Origin: Kitasatospora sp. MAP12-44
Lineage (GTDB): Bacteria; Actinomycetota; Actinomycetes; Streptomycetales; Streptomycetaceae
Assembly: GCF_029892095.1 (NCBI RefSeq)
Contig: NZ_JARZAE010000004.1
Span: 4,402,001-4,466,000, forward strand
DNA length: 64,000 nucleotides
Direction: 5' to 3'
The position numbers were made by a program, and so were the translations under genes. Of this stretch, positions 1-6,955 are shown piece after piece. The stretch's first letter is position 1. Each line of letters opens with the position of its first letter. Below the pieces are notes generated by a model. That model saw only the letters and a program-made list of their open reading frames with translations. It did not search any database and was not told the DNA's origin.

Positions 1-157
1 CACCGCCCGCGGCGACGGCCGTACGGCTGCGCGAGACGGGCAGCCGATCGCCCGGCCCGTCCGGCTGGTAGGGACCGGAGAAGGCGTCGTCGGACGGCTG
101 CCAGTCGTCCTCCGGGGGCGGAGGCACCTCGTGGTCGTCGTACTGGGGGCCGGTCAC
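1..157 (-). CDS. dnaB: Replicative DNA helicase DnaB, N-terminal fragment
   Basis: Only the first 52 codons are in the window; the gene runs off the left edge. Reading the minus strand from a GTG at 157 gives an acidic, proline-rich N-terminus with a GDRLPVSRSR segment, like the GDRLP-x-SR motif at the start of streptomycete DnaB. A GGGGAA ribosome site lies just upstream. The next genes (MATE, rplI, rpsR, ssb) follow the order known next to dnaB in Streptomyces. DnaB is the hexameric fork helicase. No helicase domain is visible here, so the call rests on this short N-terminus and on synteny. Confidence 0.75.
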   Translation of the reverse strand, partial: MTGPQYDDHEVPPPPEDDWQPSDDAFSGPYQPDGPGDRLPVSRSRTAVAAGG

Positions 158-347
158 GCGTGTTCCCCGATCAGCGAGCGGTGCGAGTGCGGTGCGAAGG
201 CATCAGGGCCAAGGCGGGCGGACGGGGTCACGAACCGGTCCACCTCCTTCTTACGCCACAGGGCCGACAAAACGGACGCCGGGTGGGCATCTGGCGCGTC
301 GGACGAGCGCCCACGCTAAGGGGCCGAGGGGCCTTCGACCAAGACGG

Positions 348-436
348 TTATCCACAGGGCGTGTGGATGACGGGACCTATCCTGTGGACAACTGCCCGAA
401 ACCTGTGCACGAGCATGTGGACGGACCTGTGGATAA
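348..436. promoter_or_regulatory. DnaA-box cluster in the dnaB/MATE divergent intergenic region
   Basis: The 449-bp gap 158-606 between divergent dnaB and the MATE gene holds two perfect 9-mers, TTATCCACA (348-356) and TGTGGATAA (428-436), and the streptomycete-type box TGTGGACAA (383-391). Weaker boxes are TGTGGATGA (362-370) and TGTGGACGG (416-424), so five boxes sit in 89 bp. Another TGTGGATGA (602-610) overlaps the ATG of the MATE gene. The sites are seen directly. DnaA binding and an effect on dnaB expression are inferred. Nothing else is recognisable in the gap. Confidence 0.75.
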
Positions 437-606
437 CCAGACCATCCACTCGGTGTCAACTTGCTGACCTGCGATGACACGATCTGATGGCTGTGCATGA
501 GAAATACTTCACACAGGTAGGGATCCACCCCCGCAGACCCGGCTACCGGCCGGTCGCTCACAGGTACGAGTAAGAGCTGAGACGCTATTGCAGCACTTAC
601 CTGTGG

Positions 607-1980
607 ATGACTACGGTTACCCCCATGAGAACGGTCACCCGCACGGCAGCCACCTCGGCCCCGCGAGCCGATCGGCGCCGCCAGGATCGCGAGATCCTCG
701 CACTGGCCGTTCCGGCGTTCGGGGCCCTGGTCGCCGAGCCGCTCTTCCTGATGGCCGACTCCGCCATTGTCGGTCATCTGGGAACCTCCCAACTGGCCGG
801 CCTCGGCGTGGCAGGCGCGGCGCTCTCCACCATCACCGGGGTGTTCGTCTTCCTCGCGTACGCCACCACCGCCGCGGTGGCCCGCCGGATCGGGGCCGGC
901 GACCGCCGCGGCGCCATCCAGCAGGGCATCGACGGCATCTGGCTCGCCCTGCTGCTCGCCGTCCCGCTGGTCCTGCTCGCCCTCGTCCTCGCCCCCTCGA
1001 TCGCCGCCGCCCTGGGCGCCTCGCCCACCGCCACCCCGTACGCGGTCGACTACCTGCGGATCAGCTCGCTGGGCATCCCGGCGATGCTGATGGTGCTGGC
1101 GGCCACCGGCGTGCTGCGCGGCCTGCAGGACACCCGCACACCGCTGGTGGTCGCGGTGGCCGGCTTCACCGCCAATATCGGCCTCAACCTCGGCCTGGTC
1201 TACGGCGCCGGCCTGGGCGTGGCCGGCTCCGCCTGGGGGACGGTGCTGGCGCAGACCTCGATGGCGGTGGCCTACGTGGTCGTGGTGGTCCGCGGCGCCC
1301 GCCGCGAGCGGGCCGGGCTGCGGCCGGACGCGGCGGGCATCCGGGCCTGCGCCAGGACCGGCTGGCCGCTGATGGTCCGCACGCTCAGCCTGCGCGCCGT
1401 CCTGATGATCGCCACGGCGGTGGCCGCCCGGCTGGGCGACCGCGAGGTCGCGGCCCACCAGATCGCGATGGCCCTGTGGAGCTTCCTCGCCTTCGGCCTG
1501 GACGCCATCGCCATCGCCGGCCAGGCGATCATCGGCCGCTACCTGGGCGCCGGGGACGCGCCGGGGGCCCGCGCCGCGACCCGCCGGATGGTGCTCTGGG
1601 GCGTCGGCTCCGGCGTGCTGTTCGGCCTGCTGGTGGTGGCCGCCCGTCCGCTGTACGTGCCGCTGTTCAGCCCGGACCCGGCGGTGCAGGCCCGGCTCTC
1701 GGCCGTGCTGCTGCTGGTCGCGCTGACCCAGCCGATGGCCGGCCTGGTCTTCATCCTGGACGGCGTGCTGATGGGCGCGGGCGACGGCCCCTACCTGGCC
1801 TGGGCGATGCTCGGCACGCTGGCCGGCTTCGCCCCGCTGGCGCTGGCGGTGCCCGCGCTCGGCTGGGGGCTGCCGGGTCTGTGGTGGGCGATGAACCTGT
1901 TCATGCTGCTGCGCGGCGGCTTCCTGCTGGGCCGGGTCCGCGGTGGCCACTGGCTGGTGACCGGCGCCGTCCGGGCCTGA
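607..1980 (+). CDS. MATE/DinF-family efflux transporter
   Basis: A 457-aa integral membrane protein of the usual MATE length, with about twelve hydrophobic segments in two related halves. MATE pumps export cationic drugs or metabolites using Na+ or H+ gradients. The early ADSAIVGHLG segment is the typical first-helix signature of DinF-like members, and a second half starts near residue 245 after a charged linker. ATG 607 is taken as the start; ATG 625 is equally possible and neither has a clear ribosome site. The start codon overlaps a DnaA-box-like 9-mer. It is convergent with rplI across a stem-loop. Substrate is unknown. Confidence 0.88.
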   Translation: MTTVTPMRTVTRTAATSAPRADRRRQDREILALAVPAFGALVAEPLFLMADSAIVGHLGTSQLAGLGVAGAALSTITGVFVFLAYATTAAVARRIGAGDRRGAIQQGIDGIWLALLLAVPLVLLALVLAPSIAAALGASPTATPYAVDYLRISSLGIPAMLMVLAATGVLRGLQDTRTPLVVAVAGFTANIGLNLGLVYGAGLGVAGSAWGTVLAQTSMAVAYVVVVVRGARRERAGLRPDAAGIRACARTGWPLMVRTLSLRAVLMIATAVAARLGDREVAAHQIAMALWSFLAFGLDAIAIAGQAIIGRYLGAGDAPGARAATRRMVLWGVGSGVLFGLLVVAARPLYVPLFSPDPAVQARLSAVLLLVALTQPMAGLVFILDGVLMGAGDGPYLAWAMLGTLAGFAPLALAVPALGWGLPGLWWAMNLFMLLRGGFLLGRVRGGHWLVTGAVRA

Positions 1981-2006
1981 GATCGCCGGCAGGTCGGCGC
2001 ACAAAG

Positions 2007-2048
2007 CCTGAGGGCCGACGCTCCGCGAACGGAACGCCGGCCCTCAGG
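2007..2048. terminator. Bidirectional stem-loop between the MATE gene and rplI
   Basis: Arms CCTGAGGGCCG (2007-2017) and CGGCCCTCAGG (2038-2048) pair perfectly, and an inner CTCCG/CGGAA region extends the stem with one mismatch to a CGAA loop. It sits between two convergent stop codons (1980 and 2069), so it can end both transcripts. No U-tract, as is common in actinomycetes. Confidence 0.8.
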
Positions 2049-2068
2049 TCAAGCGACTGCTAGGCAGT

Positions 2069-2515
2069 TCAGGCAGACACGACGGAGACGTCGAGGTTGG
2101 CCTGGACGTCGGCGTGCAGCTTGACCGAGACCTTGTGGGTGCCCACGGTCTTGATCGGCGAGGCGATCGTGACAGCGCGCTTGTCCACAGCCGGGCCACC
2201 GGCGGCCTTGACGGCCTCGACGACATCGGCCTGGGTCACCGAACCGAACAGACGGCCGGCCTCGCCGGAGCGAACGGCCAGCTTGACCTGCAGGCCCTCC
2301 AGCTTGCCCTTGAACTCGTTGGCAGCCTCAAGGGTCTGGATCTGGTGGACCTTGCGGGCGCGACGGATCGCGTCGACGTCCTTCTGTCCACCCTTGGTCC
2401 AGCGGATGGCGAAGCCGCGCGGGACGAGGAAGTTACGGGCGTAACCGTCCTTGACCTCGACAACCTCGCCGGCGCCACCGAGGCCGGAGACCTCGTGAGT
2501 GAGGATGATCTTCAT
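2069..2515 (-). CDS. rplI: 50S ribosomal protein L9
   Basis: 148 aa, the standard bL9 length. It starts MKIILTHEVSGLG, continues with the G-YARNFL-P-G-A signature (residues about 22-36), then the long connecting helix and a C-terminal rRNA-binding lobe rich in V and K. L9 binds 23S rRNA near the base of the L1 stalk. It is the last gene of the minus-strand rpsF-ssb-rpsR-rplI cluster, 17 nt after rpsR, which is the standard order. A GAGAGGGTGAC ribosome site precedes the ATG. Confidence 0.98.
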   Translation of the reverse strand: MKIILTHEVSGLGGAGEVVEVKDGYARNFLVPRGFAIRWTKGGQKDVDAIRRARKVHQIQTLEAANEFKGKLEGLQVKLAVRSGEAGRLFGSVTQADVVEAVKAAGGPAVDKRAVTIASPIKTVGTHKVSVKLHADVQANLDVSVVSA

Positions 2516-2532
2516 TCTTTGGTCACCCTCTC

Positions 2533-2769
2533 TTAGCGCGCGGTGCTGGTGTAGGGCAGCAGGGCCATCTCACGGCTGTTCTTCACGGCCGTGGCGACGT
2601 CACGCTGGTGCTGGGTGCAGTTGCCGGTGACCCGGCGGGCGCGGATCTTCCCGCGGTCGGAGATGAACTTGCGGAGCAAGTTCGTGTCCTTGTAGTCAAC
2701 GTAGTTGACCTTGTCCTTGCAGAAGACGCAAACCTTCTTCTTAGGCTTGCGAGCAGGCGGCTTCGCCAT
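2533..2769 (-). CDS. rpsR: 30S ribosomal protein S18
   Basis: 78 aa. The start MAKPPARKPKKK at 2769 is chosen over an in-frame ATG four codons upstream because a TTGGAG ribosome site is well spaced from it. The CVFC pair near residues 15-18 and the KVNYVDYKD and RRVTGNC segments are typical bS18; the cysteines suggest the zinc-type (C+) paralogue form. S18 joins S6 on the platform of the 30S subunit, and the S6-S18 complex is a known autogenous regulator in several bacteria. It lies between ssb and rplI. Confidence 0.97.
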   Translation of the reverse strand: MAKPPARKPKKKVCVFCKDKVNYVDYKDTNLLRKFISDRGKIRARRVTGNCTQHQRDVATAVKNSREMALLPYTSTAR

Positions 2770-2847
2770 TGTGTGCTCCAAAGTGGATTCACGATCCGGG
2801 GCCGGCGCGTCAGCACACGGCTCCGGGTCGCACGAAATCTGTCAGCT

Positions 2848-3462
2848 CTAGAACGGGGGCTCTTCCGAGAAGCCGCCACCGGACGGGGCACCCCAGCCAC
2901 CGCCGCCACCCTGGTTTCCACCAGAGGACGGAGCGCTGGACGCCCACGGGTCGTCGCTGGGGCCGGACTGGCCGCCGCCGGAGGTGTTGCCACCCCAGCC
3001 GCCGCCACCCTGCTGGCCGCCACCGCCGAACCCGCCGCCCTGGGGCTGGCCGCCGCCGAAGCCGCCGCCACCGCCAGGACCGCCCTGGCCACCGGACCGG
3101 TTGGCCCGGGTCACCTTGGCAGTCGCCGAGCGCAGGCTCGGGCCGACCTCGTCGACCTCGACCTCGAAGACCGTCCGCTTCTCGCCTTCCTTGGTCTCGT
3201 AAGACCGCTGGCGCAGTCGGCCCTGCACGATCACGCGCATGCCGCGCTGCAGCGACTCGGCCACGTTCTCCGCCGGCTGACGCCAGACGTTGCACGTGAG
3301 GAAGAGGCTCTCGCCGTCCTTCCACTCGTTCGTCTGGCGGTCAAAGGTGCGGGGGGTGGACGCGATGCGGAACTTCGCGACCGCCGCACCCGACGGGGTG
3401 AAACGCAGCTCGGGGTCGTCGACGAGATTGCCGACGAGTGTGATGACGGTCTCGCCTGCCAT
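2848..3462 (-). CDS. ssb: Single-stranded DNA-binding protein
   Basis: 204 aa. Residues 1-115 form an OB fold beginning MAGETVITLVGNLVDDPELR, with FLTCNVWRQ and the VVQGRLRQRSY segment. Residues 118-190 are a flexible linker of Gly, Gln and Ser repeats. The acidic C-terminal tip ends EEPPF, which recruits replication and repair partners. The gene lies between rpsF and rpsR as in Streptomyces. The linker DNA is repetitive (GGN codons). Single-stranded DNA protection at the fork is the established role; no unusual residue is seen. Confidence 0.97.
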   Translation of the reverse strand: MAGETVITLVGNLVDDPELRFTPSGAAVAKFRIASTPRTFDRQTNEWKDGESLFLTCNVWRQPAENVAESLQRGMRVIVQGRLRQRSYETKEGEKRTVFEVEVDEVGPSLRSATAKVTRANRSGGQGGPGGGGGFGGGQPQGGGFGGGGQQGGGGWGGNTSGGGQSGPSDDPWASSAPSSGGNQGGGGGWGAPSGGGFSEEPPF

Positions 3463-3499
3463 GGTGTGATGGCCTCTCGGGAGGAGGAGTTCCGTTCAG

Positions 3500-3555
3500 C
3501 GATGTTTCACGCTTCAGCGGGTGCTTTTTAGTGGCTTCCGCCACGTGAAACATCG
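3500..3555. repeat. Split parS-like inverted repeat between rpsF and ssb
   Basis: CGATGTTTCAC (3500-3510) and GTGAAACATCG (3545-3555) are the two halves of a perfect parS core with flanks, but 34 bp separate them instead of zero. As RNA it would be an 11-bp hairpin downstream of rpsF and upstream of ssb (both minus strand). It may be an attenuator or terminator, or a former parS interrupted by an insertion. ParB binding to half-sites at this spacing is not expected from known ParB-parS geometry. Confidence 0.6.
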
Positions 3556-3596
3556 GACCTGAGTTACCGCAGACCCGTAGGGGTCTCAGCGGTGGC

Positions 3597-3887
3597 TCAG
3601 TGGGTGTCCGGGCGCAGGACCTTGGTCCGCAGAACCGACTCGCTCAGCGAGAACTGGCGGTCGAGCTCCTTGACAACCGCGGGCGTGGCCTTCAGGTCGA
3701 TGACCGTGTAGATGCCCTCGGACTGCTTGTTGATCTCGTACGACAGGCGACGACGGCCCCAGGTGTCGACCTTCTCCACGTTGCCGCCGCCTTCGCGGAC
3801 AACGTTGAGGAAGTTCTCGATCAGGGGGGAGACAGCGCGCTCCTCGACCGAGGGGTCGAGGATGACCATCACCTCGTAGTGACGCAT
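3597..3887 (-). CDS. rpsF: 30S ribosomal protein S6
   Basis: 96 aa, the normal bS6 length. The start MRHYEVMVILDPSVEE at 3887 is fixed by a very strong AAAGGAGGTGG ribosome site; an upstream in-frame extension to 4100 is noncoding in character. The GRRRLSYEINKQSEGIYTV segment (residues about 44-62) is the family signature. S6 pairs with S18 on the 30S platform. It is the first gene of the minus-strand operon rpsF-ssb-rpsR-rplI, and its leader can fold over the ribosome site (see the separate entry). Confidence 0.98.
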   Translation of the reverse strand: MRHYEVMVILDPSVEERAVSPLIENFLNVVREGGGNVEKVDTWGRRRLSYEINKQSEGIYTVIDLKATPAVVKELDRQFSLSESVLRTKVLRPDTH

Positions 3888-4208
3888 GAGTAACCCACCT
3901 CCTTTGGACTCAGCGGCCACGGTCTCTCCGTGGCAGGAGGGTTGTGCAGCGTCGGCACTGGAGGAGTGACCGACCTCGGGCCACCGTAGCGGCCGGGTCC
4001 GACAATGCGACTCCCGTCGACCCACGATCGGGTGAGAACCCGTACGCGGAGACAGGGGAGGCACAACTACACCAGTGCAGACCGCACAGCCTACCCGCAC
4101 CCGTACGGCCGAACAAAACGCGTACCGGTTGAGATCCAGGGGTCAACCGGCGCAATCTGGGCACAACGGCTACACGCGCATCCTCGCCCTCCGCAGGAGG
4201 TGGGTTCC
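3888..4208. promoter_or_regulatory. rpsF leader and divergent promoter region, with a possible S6:S18-type leader fold
   Basis: This 321-bp gap separates rpsF (minus) from the plus-strand membrane gene. On the rpsF side a GCCACGG/CCGTGGC hairpin (3916-3922 with 3928-3934) is enclosed by a second pairing: CCTCCT in the mRNA (3935-3940) is complementary to AGGAGG of the rpsF ribosome site (3898-3903). The mRNA could thus hide its own ribosome site, the logic of the known S6:S18 leaders. The pairing is seen; the regulation is inference. No promoter hexamers are called. Confidence 0.5.
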
Positions 4209-4511
4209 ATGGCACAGTCCGTCCGCCGATTCCCCGCACTCACGCTGAACACCGATGGCCGCCCCCACCCCAGGGAGAACACCCTGCTGGGTATCACCGT
4301 CGTCTTCGGCCTGGTGGCCTTCATCTCCTCCGGCTTCTACAACCTGCATCTGCTCAGCTCCTGGACGGGGCTGGGCGGGATCGTCACCGGCCTGTGGGCT
4401 CAGTTCATCTCCGTCACCACGGCCGAACGCTTTGTGATTGTGATCGCCCTGGCGATGTCCGTGATCGGTTTCGGACTCGGGCTGGCCCACGGTGGGCTCT
4501 ACAGCAGTTAG
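4209..4511 (+). CDS. Small membrane protein, conserved next to rpsF
   Basis: 100 aa. The ATG at 4209 follows an AGGAGG ribosome site at ideal spacing; the longer in-frame extension lacks one. A short basic N-terminus is followed by two predicted membrane helices (about residues 27-47, ITVVFGLVAFISSG, and 74-95, FVIVIALAMSVIGFGLGL). No catalytic motif is visible and the function is unknown. A gene of this kind occupies the same place between rpsF and femX in Streptomyces. A strong stem-loop follows its stop codon. Confidence 0.82.
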   Translation: MAQSVRRFPALTLNTDGRPHPRENTLLGITVVFGLVAFISSGFYNLHLLSSWTGLGGIVTGLWAQFISVTTAERFVIVIALAMSVIGFGLGLAHGGLYSS

Positions 4512-4525
4512 CCCCACCGGCACCC

Positions 4526-4581
4526 GCGCACGACGGACGGCGTTCCCCCACACGGCCGGGGGGACGCCGTCCGTCGTGCGC
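4526..4581. terminator. Rho-independent-type terminator after the small membrane gene
   Basis: A perfect 18-bp stem, GCGCACGACGGACGGCGT (4526-4543) with its complement at 4564-4581, encloses a C/G-rich loop. It starts 14 nt after the stop codon at 4511 and precedes the femX-like gene. Confidence 0.88.
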
Positions 4582-4743
4582 CGGACGTCCCGCGCGCGCT
4601 CCTGACGGCCCTAGGGTTCCGTCAACGCGCCGCATCGGAGACCCCCCGAAACGGACCATTCGGGCGTTAGGGTCACACCAGCCCGCGCATCGCCCGCCGT
4701 CGCCACCCCCGCTGTCCCGAACCAGCCAAGGAGCACCGAGAGC

Positions 4744-5862
4744 ATGAGCCTGCGTCTGAGGACGATCACCCGCGAGGAGCATCTCTCCTTCGTCAGGAGC
4801 CTGCCGTCCGCGAGCCACATGCAGGTGCCGTCCTGGGGCGAAGTGAAGGCCGAGTGGCGCAGCGAGTCGGTGGGCTGGGTGGACCCGACGGGCGCGGTGG
4901 TGGGTGCCGGGCTGGTGCTGTACCGGCAGTTGCCCAAGGTGAAGCGGTACTTGGCGTATCTGCCGGAGGGTCCGGTGATCGACTGGTTCGATCCCGACCT
5001 GGACCGCTGGATGCAGCCGCTGCTGGCGCATCTGAAGGCGCAGGGGGCGTTCTCGGTGAAGATCGGGCCGCCGGTGGTGGTGCGGCGCTGGGAGGCCTCG
5101 ACCATCAAGGAGGCGGTGGCCGGCCAGGAGGCGAAGCGGCTGCGGGACGTGGAGCCGGACTGGTACGAGCCGCGGGCCTTCGAGGTGGCCGACCGGCTGC
5201 GGCGCTCGGGCTGGCTGCAGGGCGAGGACGGCGGCGCCGGGTTCGGCGACGTGCAGCCGCGCTACGTCTTCCAGGTGCCGCTGGCCAGCCGCTCGCTGGA
5301 CGATGTGCAGCGCGGCTTCAACCAGCTGTGGCGGCGCAACATCAAGAAGGCCGAGAAGAGCGGCGTGGAGGTGGTCCAGGGCGGCTACGAGGAGCTGGCG
5401 GTCTTCCACCAGCTCTACCTGGTGACGGCCGAGCGGGACCGCTTCACCCCGCGCCCGCTGTCCTACTTCCAGCGGATGTGGAAGGCGCTGACCTCCGAGG
5501 ACCCCAACCGGATGCGGCTCTACATCGCCTACCACGAGGGCGAGCCGCTGGCGGCGACCACCATGCTGACGGTGGGTGAGCACGTCTGGTACTCCTACGG
5601 CGCCTCCGCCGACCACAAGCGCGAGGTCAAGCCGTCCAACGCGATCCAGTGGCGGATGATGCGCGACTCCTACGCGCTGGGCGCCGGGATCTACGACCTG
5701 CGCGGCATCAGCGACACCCTCGACGAGGACGACCCGCTGTTCGGCCTGATCCAGTTCAAGCTCGGCACCGGCGGCCAGGCGGCCGAGTACCTGGGCGAGT
5801 GGGACTTCCCGCTCAACAAGCTGCTGCACAAGGCCCTTGACCTCTACATGTCCCGCCGCTGA
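4744..5862 (+). CDS. femX: FemX-like peptidoglycan branch aminoacyltransferase (FemABX family)
   Basis: 372 aa with the two-GNAT-fold layout of FemABX proteins. The N-terminal fold carries MQVPSWGEVK (a common SxxW/Q-p-sWg element) and the C-terminal fold carries WRRNIKKAEKSGV, a typical donor-binding helix, followed by the D-L-R-G-I-S region and GLIQFK. Streptomycete FemX adds the glycine branch to LL-diaminopimelate of lipid II using Gly-tRNA; that role is taken from family and synteny. ATG 4744 follows AGGAGCACCGAG. The alanine-racemase-like gene starts 61 nt downstream, so the two are probably cotranscribed. Confidence 0.85.
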   Translation: MSLRLRTITREEHLSFVRSLPSASHMQVPSWGEVKAEWRSESVGWVDPTGAVVGAGLVLYRQLPKVKRYLAYLPEGPVIDWFDPDLDRWMQPLLAHLKAQGAFSVKIGPPVVVRRWEASTIKEAVAGQEAKRLRDVEPDWYEPRAFEVADRLRRSGWLQGEDGGAGFGDVQPRYVFQVPLASRSLDDVQRGFNQLWRRNIKKAEKSGVEVVQGGYEELAVFHQLYLVTAERDRFTPRPLSYFQRMWKALTSEDPNRMRLYIAYHEGEPLAATTMLTVGEHVWYSYGASADHKREVKPSNAIQWRMMRDSYALGAGIYDLRGISDTLDEDDPLFGLIQFKLGTGGQAAEYLGEWDFPLNKLLHKALDLYMSRR

Positions 5863-5923
5863 CGCCCCTGCCGTACCCGTTCCCGCACCACCTGCACGAG
5901 AAGCACCACCTCGGGAGAGCTCG

Positions 5924-6955
5924 ATGACTCTGTCGCTGTACGTGGACACCGACCGCTGGCGGGCGCATCAGCACGCGCTGGTCGCCGAGTTCCCCGGGCT
6001 GGTCCCGGTGGCCAAGGGCAACGGCTACGGTCTGGGCAACGACCGGCTGGCCCAGGAGGCCGCCCTGCTGGGCGCCCCGCTGCTGGCGGTCGGCACCGCG
6101 GCCGAGGCCGCCGGGGCGCTCGGCCGGTTCGAGGGCGAGCTGCTGGTGCTGACGCCGTACCGGATCGGCGAGGACGGACCGGCGCTACCGTCCCGGGTGC
6201 TGCGCACGGTGGCGAGCGTGGAGGCGGCCAGGGCGCTGCCCGGCGCCCGGGTGGTGGTGGAGTGCATGACCAGCATGCGCCGGCACGGGATCGCCCCCGG
6301 GGATCTGGTCCACCTGGCGCGGGCCGTCGACGACGTCACCTTCGAGGGCTTCGCGCTGCACCTGCCGCTGGACCGGCCGGACGGCTCCGACCCGGCCGTC
6401 GAGGTCTCCGCCTGGGTGCAGGCGATCGCCGCGGCCGGCCTGCCCGTCGACACCGTCTATCTGAGCCACCTGAGCGCCCACGGGGTGGCCTGGCTGACGG
6501 TGCGCCACCCGCACACGCGGTTCCGCTCGCGGATCGGCACCCGGCTCTGGCTGGGCGACATCGTCGCCCTGGAGGCCCGGGCGACGGTGCTGGACGTGAC
6601 GCCGGTCGTCAAGGGCGAGCGCTACGGCTACCGCCAGCACAAGGCCCCCGCCGACGGCCACCTGCTGGTGGTCTCCGGCGGCACCGCGCACGGCGTCGGG
6701 ATGGAGGCGCCGAAGTACGTGCACGGGCTGGTGCCGCGCGCCAAGGGCATCGCCCGCGCGGGCCTCGCCACCGTCAACCGGACGCTCTCGCCCTACCAGT
6801 GGGCCGGACGCCAGCTCTGGTTCGCCGAGCCGCCGCACATGCAGGTGAGCATCCTGTTCCTGCCCGGCGACGGCAAGCCGCCGGCCCTGGGCGACGAGCT
6901 GCCCGTCAATGTGCGCCACACCACGACGCACTTCGACCGGGTGACCGACCGCTAG
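5924..6955 (+). CDS. Alanine racemase-fold (type III PLP) protein
   Basis: 343 aa. The N-terminal barrel begins with PVAKGNGYGLG near residue 27, the PLP-lysine element of alanine racemases. ATG 5924 follows GGGAGAG; an in-frame ATG 29 codons upstream overlaps femX and is less likely. The protein is slightly shorter than catabolic or biosynthetic Alr (about 370 aa), and the classical C-terminal tyrosine environment is not obvious, so racemase activity is unproved. Position next to femX suggests work on D-amino acids or peptidoglycan precursors. Its stop codon overlaps that of the convergent GT87 gene. Confidence 0.75.
   Translation: MTLSLYVDTDRWRAHQHALVAEFPGLVPVAKGNGYGLGNDRLAQEAALLGAPLLAVGTAAEAAGALGRFEGELLVLTPYRIGEDGPALPSRVLRTVASVEAARALPGARVVVECMTSMRRHGIAPGDLVHLARAVDDVTFEGFALHLPLDRPDGSDPAVEVSAWVQAIAAAGLPVDTVYLSHLSAHGVAWLTVRHPHTRFRSRIGTRLWLGDIVALEARATVLDVTPVVKGERYGYRQHKAPADGHLLVVSGGTAHGVGMEAPKYVHGLVPRAKGIARAGLATVNRTLSPYQWAGRQLWFAEPPHMQVSILFLPGDGKPPALGDELPVNVRHTTTHFDRVTDR

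Noticed and set aside
316..2004. 562-aa minus-strand frame opposite the MATE gene
   Set aside because: Low-complexity Gln/His/Arg/Gly protein, typical shadow of a GC-rich gene in the antisense frame.
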